Origin: Amphirosellinia nigrospora
Lineage: Eukaryota; Ascomycota; Sordariomycetes; Xylariales; Xylariaceae
Assembly (NCBI GenBank): GCA_004123355.1
Contig: SCHM01000001.1
Coordinates: forward strand, 12,224,193 to 12,288,192
Length of the DNA stretch: 64,000 nucleotides
Direction: 5' to 3'
Both the position numbers and the translations under genes were made by a program. This document shows positions 1 to 13,500 of this stretch, piece by piece. Positions within the stretch are counted from its first letter, which is position 1; each line of letters begins with the position of its first letter. Under the pieces are notes generated by a model. That model did no database searches. It saw nothing but the letters and a program-made list of their open reading frames with translations, and was not told the origin of the DNA.

Positions 1-565
1 TCGTGGCAGGCGGCGAGCGAGGCGGACGCGATGCCCCAGCCGAGGACGAGCGTCGGCATGAGGACGCGGTGCGGCACGCGCACGATGAGGACGCTCGAGA
101 ACGGCTGCCACGCGAGCTGGGCGATGGGCGCGATGGAGCCGAGGAGGGAGTACTGGCCCCCGTGAGCCCCGTCGACTCGATCAGCCCGAAAGTCGCCGCG
201 TTCCCGAGCACCGTCTTATCGAGGATCTGCAAGAAGTACACCCAGACTAGGATTGACAGGATTACTCTGTCCGTCTTCCGCTTGATCCGCGTGTTCTATG
301 CTCGTTTCTCCTATGTTAGTAGGTAGTATAGAACGGAAGGGGGAAGGAAAGTAAAACACACATCCTCCTCTGTGAGGATGACACGCTCTTCGCCTAGATG
401 TGTCGCCCTATCGCCGTGCCTCGCGGCTTCGGACGTCGGTGTGTGACCGTCATCATCACCTATTGACTTGGCGATGCCTTCTTCCTCTTCTTGGTGGACG
501 CTGTTATTCATGTCCTTGGCTGTACTCATAATGTTTAGGCCCGGCGCGTTTTGTTTCGACCCCAA
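1..565 (-). CDS. MFS transporter, allantoate-permease (Dal5-like) type, N-terminal part
   Basis: This is the 5' part of a major-facilitator transporter of the anion:cation symporter/allantoate permease family; the rest lies off the left edge. Exon 1 is a hydrophilic, Glu-rich N-terminus. A GTGTGT donor follows GEERVILTEED, and the acceptor CATAG near 295 joins it to NTRIKRKTDRVILSILVWV. The family hallmarks follow: an Arg/Lys-rich segment, FLQILDKTVLGNAA in TM1, then GGQYSLLGSIAPIAQLAWQP and RVPHRVLMPTLVLGWG. The frame breaks at the C5 run 157-161: six bases there would give the expected LTGGQYS. Start may be 565 or the Met at 529. Such proteins carry ureides, carboxylates or vitamins across the plasma membrane; the substrate cannot be told from this fragment. 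Family call is firm; the frame break is most likely a missing base. Confidence 0.8.
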
Positions 566-2653
566 TTACCCATGTATGCATCACTCTCAGGTCAGCCTTT
601 TGTTTTGCCTCGCGAGGCGGACTGAAAACCCGGTTTATGTATTAATTAGTCTTCTCGCATTCCATGGGTGTCACTCCATGTTTCGTAATAGGGACTTATG
701 TTCCCCCACATTTCCCCGTCGTCCCCACGTACCCCAACCCCCAACCTTACTACATGTACCGAGAGTTGTGATACTGGTCTCTACACTACAGCTCTACTGG
801 TATTAGTATACACCAATTAAGGATTAGCGATCTGTCGGCACAGGACTATGATGTATTGGCTGTATATGTGTAGAAAACAATCTGATAAAAACACATTGTA
901 TTCGGGTACATATCATTGTGTATGTGGAGCTAGCTATGCTGGCCCTGGTGATTTCGCGAAACTTAAGTAATGTTATCCGAGTCTAGCAAGGATAGGGGCT
1001 GGTAATTAGGTATTCATAGAAATAACCATCTTCGTTTCCGCTGCTAACAGGAGTAAGGCTGACTGATTGTGATACAGAGTTTACTCGGATATTAATTGAT
1101 GTGTCGGAAACAATACATATCGTATGCATAAATTGTTCAAGATGATGATAGGTATACTACTTAGATGGGCCGCTCCGAGGTATGATGATAATTAGCCCCT
1201 TTGTCTACACCGCAAAACTACATATCGAGCTTAAACATGCCCCTACCAGGCATGGGAACTTACACGAAGCCAAGGAAATTGGATCCGAGATTTAGACCTA
1301 TGGCTCGAGAAGTGATCTAACATCACTGCTTCACCCCCTAACGCTATCACATAGTTACTTTTACGCTCAAGAAAGAGATCGATTGGCCTCCAATTGTATT
1401 GAATCAAGAGGTTCATTAGCGAGGAAAAGAGCGCTTTGGTCCTAGAACATAAGGCATACATGATGTATATCTCGAGTATGTATGTCGTGCAGTTGATCTA
1501 CTCACTGTAAGCGACCCCCATTTAATTGGACGGGTCCTCCCCGCTTTCTCCGCACTTCGGGAGAATAGTTCGTGCGGGGAAGCCCATCTTGATCTTTCAC
1601 GTATACCTAAGGTGCTTCAATATACGCGCTCTCTCTTGCGAAACACATTGAAATAACAATACTAGTCTTATTTTCCTCGGCATCAGTATAGCGAATGACG
1701 GCACAGTAATGCCATTAAGCTTCTCTTCGAATCTTTGTTCAACAATAAGGTACCTATGGAAACTATATTACCTACTTAGCGCTATTACTATTAACAGAGC
1801 TACGCTAACCAAATCTCCGCATCGCAAAACACTATCTCGTCCTCACTTGTATGATTAGGTAGTTACCACATGCTGGGATTATTATAACAAAGTATTGCTT
1901 GTAAGGGTAAGGGGACCTATATCCGACAATATCCTTCCATTTTTCTTTGGATTTCTTAGATACCGACGTGACGCGCGTTGAAGCTGTGGACCCAAAACCT
2001 CCCGAAATGCAACGCCACTGACGAGGTGGCGTTCTGCGATTATGCATTGGCACGCCTACCGAGCCAGATGTTGCATAGGGCTGATTCAGTGACGTTGCGT
2101 CAGTTACAGGGGGATTCCAGAGGAATATCCGCTGTCTCGGGTATTTTATAGGCACCATCAACTTACATTCATCTCCGTCTTAAATAATAGTAAGAACGGT
2201 TAGGATTCGGCAACTATAATTGTTACGCATATTAAATTTTAGCAGGAGGTTACACACTTGCTGATATAGAACACTTAAAGTATACTTATGTGAAACCCCC
2301 TACAACAAGTCACAAAAGTCATCTTGATTATATCGAAGTAATTACACCGTTAATAACTAGATTGTTCAAGAAATCAGATACTATTGTATGTATTCGTCAA
2401 AAGAAATACCAAACATAAACATCGCATTCCTTTCTGCTACCTTTAAACAAAGCTTGTGAAACAAGAAGCAAAACAAAAATGAATTCTATGTAGTAATAGC
2501 CAAGTTATGACCCTATTTCCTCGAAGACCTTTCATATGACCTTTCATGGTGTTGCACAATAAATAAGTGTACTTTGTCCGAAAAACCTTTTATGCGGCAG
2601 TTCGCAACTCCCTTTGGAAGGGTTTCATCGTCAATACTTGAGCTGTCTACTTA
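566..2653. other. Intergenic stretch, no supported gene
   Basis: About 2.1 kb between the MFS transporter start and the SprT-like gene end. Base composition drifts AT-rich, especially 2160-2500. Short open frames on both strands (for example minus 1243-1461 and 1832-2161) have no recognisable motif. A plus-strand open stretch of about 60 codons near 1971-2155 looks somewhat protein-like but has no start codon and no family I know. A small GC-rich hairpin (CCCCGC..GCGGGG) sits near 1539-1579. No tRNA or transposon end was found. Confidence 0.5.
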
Positions 2654-3678
2654 TTAGTTCCAAGACTGTATCACGTGCGTAACTAATCTATAGCACCCCT
2701 TGACAAGCCAAACAAGGACAAGCTCTGCGGCAACTAGCAACTCGAAGGCAGTTAGTACAATAAAACCAATCCAAAGTCGTTGCGGCAGCAAAGAACGCGG
2801 TACCCTAGTTGAGAGGAAGTGGTGATAGTTGTCATAGGTAAGCTCGAGCAGGGCCCTCTTAAACTCCGCCTTGCGCGGCGAGTCGCGCAGGTTGCTGACG
2901 TCCCACTCTCGGCGCAGCCAAGGGAGTTTCCCCCAGAGGCCATAATAGGCCGATCTAAACCTACTACCGGCATGGCTATCCGTGTCACGAGCTACTGTGA
3001 TGAGGCTTGGGTGCCAAGTTCGTAAATGCAGGGTAATCGTCCGGTAAATATCCTGAACAACTGCCCATGGCCCTGATTCTCGACCACGAGATCGATCTCA
3101 CCGTTTACGGGGCAGAAGTTGAAGAATGCTGCGAGGTATGCGTGGATAAGCTCATGTACTACTGTAGTTAGTAGCCCGGTTTTCGGTCTGCGTTTGCCCG
3201 AACTATGGTTCCTCAAGTAGATAAAGATGCGGTTAGGAACGTATTGCATGTACCTGTGGAACCCATTGCCATGCGGGCTAGAAACATCAAGGACAACTAG
3301 TTTCACGTAGGGCTCTGGACCTGACAGTAGCGCACCCTGGAAGAAGAACTCGTCGAGCTGCACCGCTAGGTGTTGAAAATAGCTCCTCAGCTCCTCTAAT
3401 GACGCTTTCTGAATATTTGGTAAGGATAGGTAATTCGAGACAATATCATACCGTAAACCTAGTTCCGTTGAGTTATGAGGCCTAGTATCGTCTACGATAG
3501 CATTAATACCTCTCATTATCTCTGCGGAACCATAGCTGTTTGGGAATATGCGGAAATGCTCCGGGGAATGCCTAATTATAGCCCTCCGGTCAGCGTTGGG
3601 AGTTATAATATCTGGGACAGGAAGCAGGCGATGATGAACTTCGCAATCGTGTACGGTACCCATTAGTGGACTAGCCAT
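2654..3678 (-). CDS. SprT-like zinc metalloprotease domain protein
   Basis: Predicted 341 residues from the ATG at 3678. The central part carries the SprT-like signature: the zinc-binding motif VVHELIHAYL (HExxH) and, downstream, a GHG within NQGHGQLFRIF that would supply the third ligand. Relatives of SprT/Spartan cleave proteins crosslinked to DNA, but many fungal members are uncharacterised, so the role here is inference. After YELGTQ the open frame stops at 2992; one missing base near 3000-3010 restores about 110 further codons, with a basic stretch (NLRDSPRKAEFKRALLEL) and a hydrophobic helix near the end (LWIGFIVLTAFELLVAAELV), stop at 2654. Length with that base is 342 codons. An in-frame ATG at 3855 would add 59 low-complexity residues and is less likely. 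No intron seen. Confidence 0.7.
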
Positions 3679-4311
3679 TGTGTGTACTTTTGGAAGAAGT
3701 GTCGGTACTAGGTATCGGTTCGTAGGATGGTGGTGTTGTAAGGTAGTATTGGGTATTGGGTAGGTAGGAAAGTGTTGTGATTCCCTTGAGACGGATAGAA
3801 GGATATTTATGGTAAAATCACTGTGTCGATTGTTAGGCAAGCAAGAATAAGACAATGCTGTTGTTTAGTATAGAGACACAACGCACCTTTGTTATGCACA
3901 TTGGGAATTATCAAACAAAGTAAGATGTTACTCAACCCGTGCCTCCCTTTTTACGGCCCAAAACTTTCCTTTTCAAGCGACCGTATTTTATCGAGAAGTT
4001 CTGCCTACCTAACTACTACAAGTGTCACTAAGCAATGTAACTGTTCTACCCTTTTGTTCAGGCTTAGTGGATTGATTATTGGTCATATTTCTAGTGTACA
4101 CCTTCACACTTAAAAGAAATACGGCATTATCACAGTTACAGGTGTTATTGATAATTAACCGGTCTATGTACGTAAGGTCCACGAGAAGCTGCGTATAATT
4201 TACTCCTTACCCGCGAGCCAAACATTACCCTTCAGGCCTTCGATAACACTTTCCCTTAGCCAGCCATCACCTGACCAATAACTCTGACCGGAAGACTCTC
4301 TTGCCTTTCCC
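3679..4311. other. Intergenic stretch between SprT-like gene and APC1 3' end
   Basis: 633 nt holding the upstream region of the SprT-like gene and the region downstream of APC1. I see a T/A-rich leader just upstream of 3678, no convincing open frame and no repeat or RNA gene. Confidence 0.5.
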
Positions 4312-7300
4312 TCATGTTTCCTCTGCTCTTGTGTTCTTTAGATCTCCATTCAACCACTCAAACAATCCCTTGAGCCCTAACATACCTTCCCGAGTTGGAT
4401 TCTTGATACTCTCCTCAAGGGCAAGCCGAGCATCAACCACACTTCCTGTGGCATCACCAACGTCAGGTCCACCAATAGTACGGTCGAGGACCAGGCCACG
4501 TTCGGCGTGGGTCATCTTCTGTAAACTCGGCACATGATCAAATAGCCAGTCAAGCGGTTGCGCGGCACTCTCGGCAGAGCTGGTACTCGTGCCGCCCTCT
4601 TCCCGGCTAAGGGCTGTGATTGTTGCTGCAAATGGGCTGTCGCTAATAGGTCGCCGCCGTAAGTAGATGGTTTGAGAACGCTTGAACGATTCTATGTATT
4701 CTGGATGGGCATCGAAGTCTAAGTCTATGTTCCAGAAATCGGACGATGTCGTGCGTATACTCAAGACTTCGCTCAAGGGGGCAAGAGACATGGTGTCATG
4801 CGAATCTCGTCGCCTGCCGAGCCTGCCGAACCTTTTAAACGAACCGATACTGGTATACTAACCGGAGTGTTTGTTGCCACGTCCTTGGTAACCAAGCACC
4901 GCGGATCGGTGGCCAGAACCCAGAAGTGGCGAAACGCCTGGAGATGGCTCTTGTTGTCCTGAACGCTATCTGGAAATACAGGATAAAAGGCTACGAGAAG
5001 CGAAGCAATAGCCAAATTAGATGTATTAAAAGTTTGTGTCCCACAGCCAAGGGACAAAATGCCAACCGCCATATGGGTTGCCATATGCGAACCATACGTT
5101 GTGTCGGGGTCATTGCGCCCGTGCAAGGACCTCAGAACACGGAGTACTTTTAAATCACATGTACCCGCATAACGGTTGCGCAGGATAGGGCCATAATGTC
5201 AAGACACATGCGGGCTGTTACCTGGACGCACCTGTCGTCAAAGGTCGCATCAGGCTTTTGATCTTTACACTGCGCGTAAACCGGTGAAAATACGATAGCA
5301 ATAAATCTCTAACGACGGGGTTGCTGGACCCAGCATAGCGCAATGCCAATGAAAAGCAGAGCCCGGCCAAGATGGTGAGGAAAGGAAGATGCGTTGAATT
5401 GAGTGGTCCGCGAGATGCATGATCGAATGACGGGGCCGTCGGTGTTTGTACACGGTGATGATAGCAACGAGGAAGGTTTTTACGAATCCACTCATGGCTT
5501 GGTTCAATCCCCGACCATAGTATTAGGTGTTTGGCAACAGTGCGTAGTAAGAGTATATCAGGGCGGATATAATCGAATTGGAGGGTTGCATCTGGTACAT
5601 CTATTTTTCGTGCTACTATGTGGTCTTCTGACTTCATATAGATTAGAGCAATGGCGACAACAGCTGCGGCGCTTGATCGATCGAGGATGTGAACTTGCTC
5701 TACTTTCTTCGTTGTAGAAGCCAAGGTGATTAATTTTTCCGTGATGCGCATATCATGGAGCCCTTTCAAGTCCGTCCCTTTGCCTAGGTTGATAAAACCA
5801 AGCGCGAAGCCGGCTGCTAATCGATAGCATTCAGTGCGTAAGGGCTCTTCGTCATCTTCAGTTTCGACGTGCTCAATTTCTGAGATCATGATCTCACTCA
5901 TGCGGCGGTGCTGGCTATTGCAGTACAGTAAACCAATACCCATGATACCCGTTGTCTGTGTGAGAGGCGAAAGATTAAGCTCAGCAGCGCCCCTTGGTAG
6001 CATCCGGGTGACATGCACAGATAGTAGACGAGTGATGAGTGAGTCCATTGTGCCAAGGTAAGACGCCGCGAGGCCCAGGAGTAATCCAATGGAAGTCATA
6101 GCATGTTTCGGCGTTAAATATTTGAAGGCGACCCATTTAGCTACGTCTTTGAGGTGCCCGTTAAGACCCAGCGCTAATAGAAACCCAGCGTGTCGGTTAT
6201 TGAGATCATTGCCTGGTTTGTTGTAGATTATCCATGATGTGTCTATTCCCTTCGCGTCACGCGAAATGGATAAACCGGCAGCGACGCCAGAATGAAAGAA
6301 AGCCCAAGCTATCTTTTCCTCCGTAAACAGCGACTTGTCAACCCCTACAGTCACATTGTGAGGTCTGACGGTGCAGTTCAAGACGAAACCATGCATTTGG
6401 AACTTTTGTGTTAGCAGCGGAAATCGGAGCCCGTAATTCATGAGACCGCGGCCGGCCGGGATAGACAGAGTGTTGGTGGCAAGCCTCGTGACTAACTCCT
6501 TTTGCTGTTCAAGGTAGAATTGCTCGCTCCATTCTGGGAGCGGGTCTAGCCTCACAGAACGGGGTTTTGTTGTGTTTAGTAGCATCTTGGTTTCGTCTAG
6601 ACGGCGATCGTCTTTGAAAATGGCCCTAATAACCTCCTGCTTATCACTTTCGGCGGCATCGTCTGCTGGTGTATCGTTAAACTCCATGACATTCTGACAA
6701 AGTGAGTTGAAGTCCCAGGAAGCATTATGAGTTGGTGTCTGAGGAGGATTGTTAGCGGCAGCAGAAGCAAATAAGACGACAGTGCTCACAAGTACGTTAG
6801 TCGAGTAGTTACGGTGGTTATTCGTCGGTGACAATATCGAGCCAACATCAGCTCTGTCGATCAACTCAAGTATTCCTCTAGACCACTCAGGCGGTGGATT
6901 CGGTTGACACTGGGTAATTGCATCTCGAAGGGGAACCAGTATAGCTTCCGGTAGCGACTCTAGGATTTCATTGGTGATGTTACTTTGATGTATCGCTTGA
7001 ACGAAGGCGGTGGGTGATTGTTTGCTCGAATCAAGCTTGTGAAATAAATCGCCAAACATCTTTATTCGTGGTAAATGCAATGGTACGAGAGCTGTACTGA
7101 CGGTGGGTATTGTCATTTGCGATTTGTCATGACCAGAAAGCCCTCTCCCAAGCCAATCCAGAACACTCCAGTATGTAGGCGCTGGGGGTAGCGTGGAAGT
7201 GGCAACGGTTTCTGGATCGATTGAATAGTCTGGCCAGTCAAACGGCATCTCGAATTCATATATCTGTACCCATTGAGACCATCTCATCCACCTTGCTATT

Positions 7301-10075
7301 TGAAGTAAAACGGCGCGCAGGTCAACTAATCCTGGTGAATTTGTGTTGGATACTGTGATATTGAGCTTCTGCTCCTCAAGCAAAAGATGCAAGCCTATGA
7401 AAATGTCTTGGGCATGGCTGAATCGCAGGTGTTCTTCAACTGACAAGGCAGTCGGTAGATGCTCGTGTGGTGCTCTACTACCATCTACACAACGTGAAGA
7501 CATGTATGCACAAGCAAGCTTTGTTTGCTTTGTAAGGAAGTTCTTTTGATCGGGATCAAAACCCGACTTGAATAATGATTGAGGCGAATCATCTTCTTCC
7601 ATCATCCACTGCCATGCATTCGTCTCCGCCCATGACGGATGGGTCAAAGAGCCTGGAGTTTCATGGTCGCACATTGCATCCCAGTCAGCGAGATCGATAC
7701 GGGCGCCACTGCTAGATCTCAGAAAACTTCGCGATCTTTTACGGGGTGGTTGGTTAGGAGTATCGTTTCCCCAACGCGAGATACATAATAAGAATTTGGA
7801 TAACGATACCATTCGAAGTCAACCACTTCCGCGTTGTGGTCACGATTCCACGCGATAATGTCCCACCAACCGGCGAGCAGATGATCCGTGAATGGCAGCG
7901 GCAGAATTGAACGAAAAACCTTGAGAATCTTACGGACTTGAGGAGATACAGGCTCAAGCTGTATCCTTATTTGATGTAGTTGCATATTATCTCCGTTTAA
8001 GATGTCGACGACCCCTCGTAGTTTAGGGTGTCGCATGCCCGCAATTTCCCCCTTGACAGGTGTGATGGCTCTCCTGATACCTACCTCTCTGTTTACTAGG
8101 CTGCCGCGATAGGCAAGCGTGCGCATGTTCGCGAGCGACAACTTATTCGGGAGTGTTATGAGAGTAAAATGGCCCCAAGGCGCCTGTACACTTAGATGTC
8201 GCTGCCCGTTACTAGCTTGTGAGAGCATGAGAATCATGGATATGTCGCCATCGACTATCTTGCAGGAGTCGATGACGTCGTGAGCCTTCTTGAGCTGACC
8301 AAATGTGAAGATTGGTGTGCTGGGTCCGGTTGTCCCAGCAGAGGATGTTCTTTGGGATTGCAAGTGTAGTGTGAGAAGTTGGAGGCGTTTCTCCATTGGG
8401 TCTTGAAATCCAACTAATACCTGCTGGCGCACCATATCATCGGCGCTGACTTGAGGCCCTGTGACACAAAACACTTTGGATTGCTTGCGGGCTGGCTGCT
8501 TTGAGAGGGAATACCGTACGTTACTGTTATCAATAGAAATGGTGTGGATTTTTGTAAATAGCATTTCCTGTGCTAGACCATCGAAATCATGATCATCGAG
8601 CCCCATATTGTGAAAACCCTCGAAGTCCCCTCCCGCTCGCAATTCTTCCAAGACTGTATCAACAGGCGCTTCCAATAAAATCGCGTGCGTATGAGTGCTG
8701 TGAGTATGGTTCGCACTCAAACCTGGCCCGGCGAACATACCGCTTGTACGATTCCGCTGGCTGTTATATGACGTGTCTCTTCTACCATGAGAGTGGTTCG
8801 GTATCTGTGGCTGGTCGGCGAAGCCGGTTCTGTCGTGGGACGCAGACAGATCAGCCCTAGCAAGCATAGAGCTCACGCGGCGCGATGTTCGGCGGGTCAC
8901 GCCAGACTCTTTTTCAAGTCCCAAGGATGATTCTAGTTTCTCTAAGGCCCTATCATTCTTTTCAATTCTTTCACTTTTCCTTGGCCGTTTCCCGGGAAGC
9001 GGGGCACCGAAGCTCTCCTTGAAATTAGGTTGCAAGGGCGTATTAGCACCACTCGGAAGGCCTGGTTGCATAGAACTTCGGCGAGGCCCCGACTTCCTTC
9101 TTTTTGGGTTACGACCAGCAATAAAGGGGTCACCGTTTGGGAGATATGAAAGCCGCCAAACAGTGTACATCGATGTATCCCTGTTCACTGTCACAGCAAG
9201 AATCATCTTGCCATCTCGACTTTGCGCAGGCGCGTCTGTCATAATTTCTTCGACATGAAGGATCTCTTCGGACTGGTCGAGGAAATGTGGCAGTTTATCA
9301 GACTGTTTCCGGCTTTTGCCCTTGGCCGAGCGATCTGGCTGGGTGACGATGAGCCCTATGTCCAGCAAAGGGTCTGTCAAAGTGACCAGACGGGGCCAGT
9401 GAGAGTCGCCCTTGTCCTCAGCCACCTCCCATAGATTCTCTACTTGGGAGTTAAGCCTTAAGGGTAGAGCCTTCGGCTTGCCTAAGCCCTCTATGTTGAA
9501 GGTGGACTGCTGTGAGGCTTGAGTAGACATGGGAGAAAGTTGGTTAGAGAGGAAGGAGTTTGGAGGGACGCGAGGAAATTTGAGACTGGCGGTAACAGAG
9601 ACATCAGCTCGATACTTGCGCTGGATCACGACACCTTGGGGCGCGGCACATGCCGATTCAACCTCGAAGGGCATGTGGATGACATGGCTTGTTCCATCAA
9701 GAAAGTAGACATGGGCTTGAGTCTTGAGAAATACGACTAAAGCCCTTGACAACTTCGGGTTGGTTGGGGAACTGTTCGAGGCAGTCCCTGGAGGAGGGTT
9801 ATGTTCGGAAACGGGGAAATAAGTGAGTAAGGCTTGGGTAATGGGTTCCTTCTCGAGCTTGAAGCCAAAGCACTTGCGAAAAATGCAACCCCTGGACCAT
9901 ATCACAGCATCCTTGGTCACCAGCAGTTCGTCCTCGGCGTTGTCATGAGTAGTGCGATCAATGGTGATGTCCCACTCATAAGACGAGGGGGACGGGTTTT
10001 CGGGTAAGAGTTGTTCCTGGATAGCATACTCGAGGGTAGTGGGCTGGTGCAGCCGAGAGACGTCACCGAAGCCAT
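4312..10075 (-). CDS. APC1: Anaphase-promoting complex subunit 1 (APC1/BimE)
   Basis: Largest scaffold subunit of the APC/C ubiquitin ligase, which acts in the nucleus to drive mitotic exit. The N-terminus (HQPTTLEYAIQEQLLP, then WSRGCIFRKCFGFKLEKEPI and QALLTYFPVSE) is the conserved APC1 N-terminal region. The middle has RKRSRSFLRSSSGARIDLAD, and the C-terminal half has the PC-repeat region (HAGFLLALGLNGHL, TSIGLLLGLAASYLGT, GIMGIGLLY). The C-terminus has HGRNDPDTTYGSHMA and HLQAFRHFWVLATDPR. No introns. Five frame breaks, each explained by one missing base: about 10050-10056 (just after MASVTSLG), 7780-7805, 5217-5227, 5165-5170 and the G5 run 4777-4781. With five bases added the gene is 1923 codons, in the normal range for fungal APC1. 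Start ATG at 10075. Shares a 484-bp divergent promoter with VPS41. Confidence 0.95.
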
Positions 10076-10559
10076 ATCAGCTCAGTTGACGCCATTGGTT
10101 TTCGTTTTTTAACGAGGCTGAACAACAATCCAGACTTCTACGTTTCGCGACACGGAAGAGTATCTGTACCTTAGGTAGCTACAGATCAGGGCGGCAGGAT
10201 ATGACATGCAGGTTATGATTGGTTGCTACCCCTGCGCCCCTGCGCTCCTGTACCGCTATATACGGTGCGTGTCAACAGTGTTACACTCTCGCACTGTATG
10301 TACATCGACTGGTAATGCATAATTGCATGGGTTCACCTGCCAATTGATGGGGTGACGTGCAGCGACGGCGCAGATGGCAGACGCACTTCGGTACCTTACC
10401 TAAGGTACCTACCTACCTCTCTGACGTAGGTCACCGACCCAGCTCCGGCAGCAGTCTTCTCTCACACTTTCAACCACAAACGATCCCAGGCAACACAAGC
10501 GCGCCTGTGCTGCTAAGTCTTTCCAGCATGCTGCTAGCCCGCGCAATCGACCACTCGTC
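10076..10559. promoter_or_regulatory. Divergent intergenic region between APC1 and VPS41
   Basis: 484 nt between two start codons pointing away from each other, so it must hold both promoters. It includes an inverted repeat GGTACCTTA-CC-TAAGGTACC at 10390-10409, followed directly by ACCTACCTACC. Similar TACCTA/TAGGTA palindromes recur in other intergenic regions of the window. No TATA box stands out. Confidence 0.6.
10390..10409. repeat. Short inverted repeat of the TACCTA/TAGGTA class
   Basis: Nine-base arms GGTACCTTA and TAAGGTACC separated by CC, about 150 bp upstream of the VPS41 start codon. Function unknown; it could be a factor binding site or only the recurrent low-complexity motif of this genome. 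Confidence 0.6.
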
Positions 10560-13500
10560 ATGACAGAGGCAAAGCCCAATGCGGGCAACAACGAGCATAT
10601 CGATACCATCAACGCGACCTCGCAACCCGACCACACCGCTGAAGATGAACCGGCCCGAAATGCCTCTGAGGCCGACAACAGTACAGCGCACGGGGCTACG
10701 GCAGACACCGCTGTCGAGACGGGCCGAGATGATGGGAAGGCAGGCGATGAAGCTGATGGTGAAGATGAAGTAGACGACGAGGGGGTGCAAGAGGAGGACG
10801 ACGATGAAGGAGAAGAGGAAGCCGAAGAGGACGACGACGATGAAGAAGATGACGAAGACGAGGACGAAGAAGACGACGAGGAGCCGAGGCTTAAATATGC
10901 TCGTCTTACCCAGCACTTGGCAGCCGTTTATAGGAATGGCGACTCGACGAGCGCCTTTCTCGTGGCTGGCGACAAGATGATCGTCGGCACACACAAAGGA
11001 AACGTCGTAATGAACCCCTGACTCCCACCCGGCTGAGGTACACACCCATCAACAAGTTGCTAATAGCTGCCTAGCATGTCGTTCAACTTCCACGTTCCAG
11101 TCCTTGATCGCCTACCATGCCCACGATGCCTCTGTCACGGGTATCTCCATCTCGCCTTACCCTCCTCCCGCGCTGCCACCTACCCTAAAGCCCGAAGCCG
11201 TGGTCAAAGCTACAGCGCAGGCCGCAAGCCGTCCCCCGTCACGACATGCCGAAAAATCCCCCGCCCAACAAGCGCGGAAACCGCGAGAGCTGCCACAGAT
11301 ACCCAATCTCCCGTCGAATAATATTTTCATTGCAACGTCGTCGATGGATGGCCTTGTTCGCGTACAGTCTCTGATCGACCTCAAAGATTGCCAGCTCAGA
11401 AATTTTGCGCGCCCGGTACAGGCCGTCGCTGTGTCACCAGAATACAGGAGCGATAGAACCTACCTTTCCGGCGGCCGTGCCGGAAACCTCGTTTTGACTG
11501 TCGGCGCCCCGCAAGGACGAAGCACCTCGACAACTGTAGGCACAGCTGCCGCTGCCGCTTCGGGGTGGCTTGGTAGTATGGGATTGGGTGCCAATACAGG
11601 AAAAGACACTATTCTCCATTCTGGAGAAGGGGCTATCAGTACCATAAAGTGGTCCCTGTCTGGTAAGTATGTCGTGTGGCTGAATGAGCACGGTATGAAA
11701 ATCATGCGTACCAAGATGCATCTTGACAGCGCTGATGCCGAAGACGCTTGGAAACGGATCGGCCACATAGATCGCCCTCAAACAGAGGAATGGGAGGAGA
11801 TGGCCGGGTTCTGGGAAGGGCGCGCTGAATGGGTTGATGATCAGGCGATTGGCAGTGACGATGATGAGGTAAAGGAAAGTGCCGTTTCAGCAGCACTATC
11901 GCCAGCTGCTTCAAAACTTGCCCTCCAAGCGAAAAATCATGACAAGAATATTGAACGACTCATAGTTGGATGGGGTGGCACTATTTGGATCATTCATGTC
12001 CATCCAGGTAGTGCCAGCGCAAACAAGAACGACACGCCAAGATCGGTTGGCCGAGCGGAGATCGCAAAAATGTGAGTAGTTTAATGTTCTAATCTATGTT
12101 CTTAAGTTCGCTAACATTATAGATTACGGATGGATTGTATTATCTCTGGCATTTCGCTATATACCCCAAGTCTGCTTTTGGTTCTTGCTTATTGTAACCC
12201 CGAAGACGACGAACATAATGCCGACAACAAGGAAGGACAGGCAGCTAGACTGGCGCAAGGCCACGAAGCTAACCCTTCGACAACGTCAGGTGGCGGTGGG
12301 CTTTCCAGTGGAATTAAACATCGACGAAACGCGCTCCAACCCGAACTTAGGCTTATTGATTTGGTCTCACAAGCTGAGGTGGACAAAGATAGTCTACCAG
12401 TCAACAATTTCCAAGGTTTAACTTCAAATGACTATCACCTAGGTGTACTACCTGCTGGTAGAGCCGCCTCTGTAGCCGCCTCAAGAGGTGCGCTAGAAGC
12501 GTTAGCCGGCTTTGGCAATGAGATGTGGAACGCTGCGATTAATCCGATTTCACTTTTCAGTTCTGGTGCAAGCATTAGAAGCAAAAACAGTAATGACGCC
12601 GCGTCAAGAAGCCAGTTGGGTGGTACCCCAAACAACGTACGAGCTGGGCCATCCTCTATATCTCAAACAGCGCATCCGAATCTGGTAAAACCAGGGGCGA
12701 AACTCTTTATCCACAGCCCCTATGATTGTATACTAGCGACAAAACGGGATCTAGGCGACCATCTCGCCTGGCTATTGGAGCGCGAAAAGTATCAAGATGC
12801 ATGGGAGCTTCTTGATGAGCATCCCGAGGTTCTAGCGGCTTCTGAAAAGTTTGAGACTGGTTTCCCCTCGACGGTGGACCGAAATATCTTAAATGCAGAC
12901 GAATCTGGTGAGGAAGCCTCTTCAATCATTGGACCACAATCGATACCCAATACTCCTATTGAAAGGGAGAAGCAGCGAATAGGCGAACTCTGGATCCAAG
13001 AACTTCTGGACGATGGCGATTGGGCTAAAGCGGCCAAAATCGTTGGCACGGTAGTAAAAACTCCTGATCGATGGGAAAAATGGGTATATACATTCGCAGG
13101 AGCAAAAAGGTTCGACGATATCGTGGGCTATATCCCATCAGAACCCTTGCATCCACCTATTCCTGGCACTATATACGAGATTGTACTCGGACATTATTTA
13201 CGGACGGATAAACTTCGTTTCAAGGAATTGCTTGATCGCTGGGCTTAGATCTTTTCAGTATCGAGGAAATTGCCACGGCATTAGAAAACCAACTGAAGTT
13301 CCGCGACGTTCGGGAAGATAGTATCGAGGATGGCGAGAAAGGGCGTGACTGGCGTATCGTCATGGAGAGTCTAGCCCGCCTTCATGAAGCCAGTGGGAAA
13401 TACCGAGATGCTTTGAAACGCTACATTAAATTACAGGATGCGGACTCGGCGATGAGACTCATACGAGAAAACCATCTTGCAGACGCCGTGGCAGATGATG

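Noticed and set aside
1832-2161. Minus-strand open frame of 109 codons and an overlapping plus-strand open stretch (about 1971-2155)
   Set aside because: No recognisable motif and no supported start or splice structure; both strands being open over the same piece suggests chance.
4312-10075. Programmed ribosomal frameshifting or many tiny introns to explain breaks in APC1
   Set aside because: Breaks lack slippery sites and GT..AG pairs, occur in most unrelated genes and all need added bases; missing sequence is simpler.
10740-10890. Long GA-rich tract as a microsatellite
   Set aside because: It is the acidic coding segment of VPS41, a normal feature of fungal VPS41 proteins.
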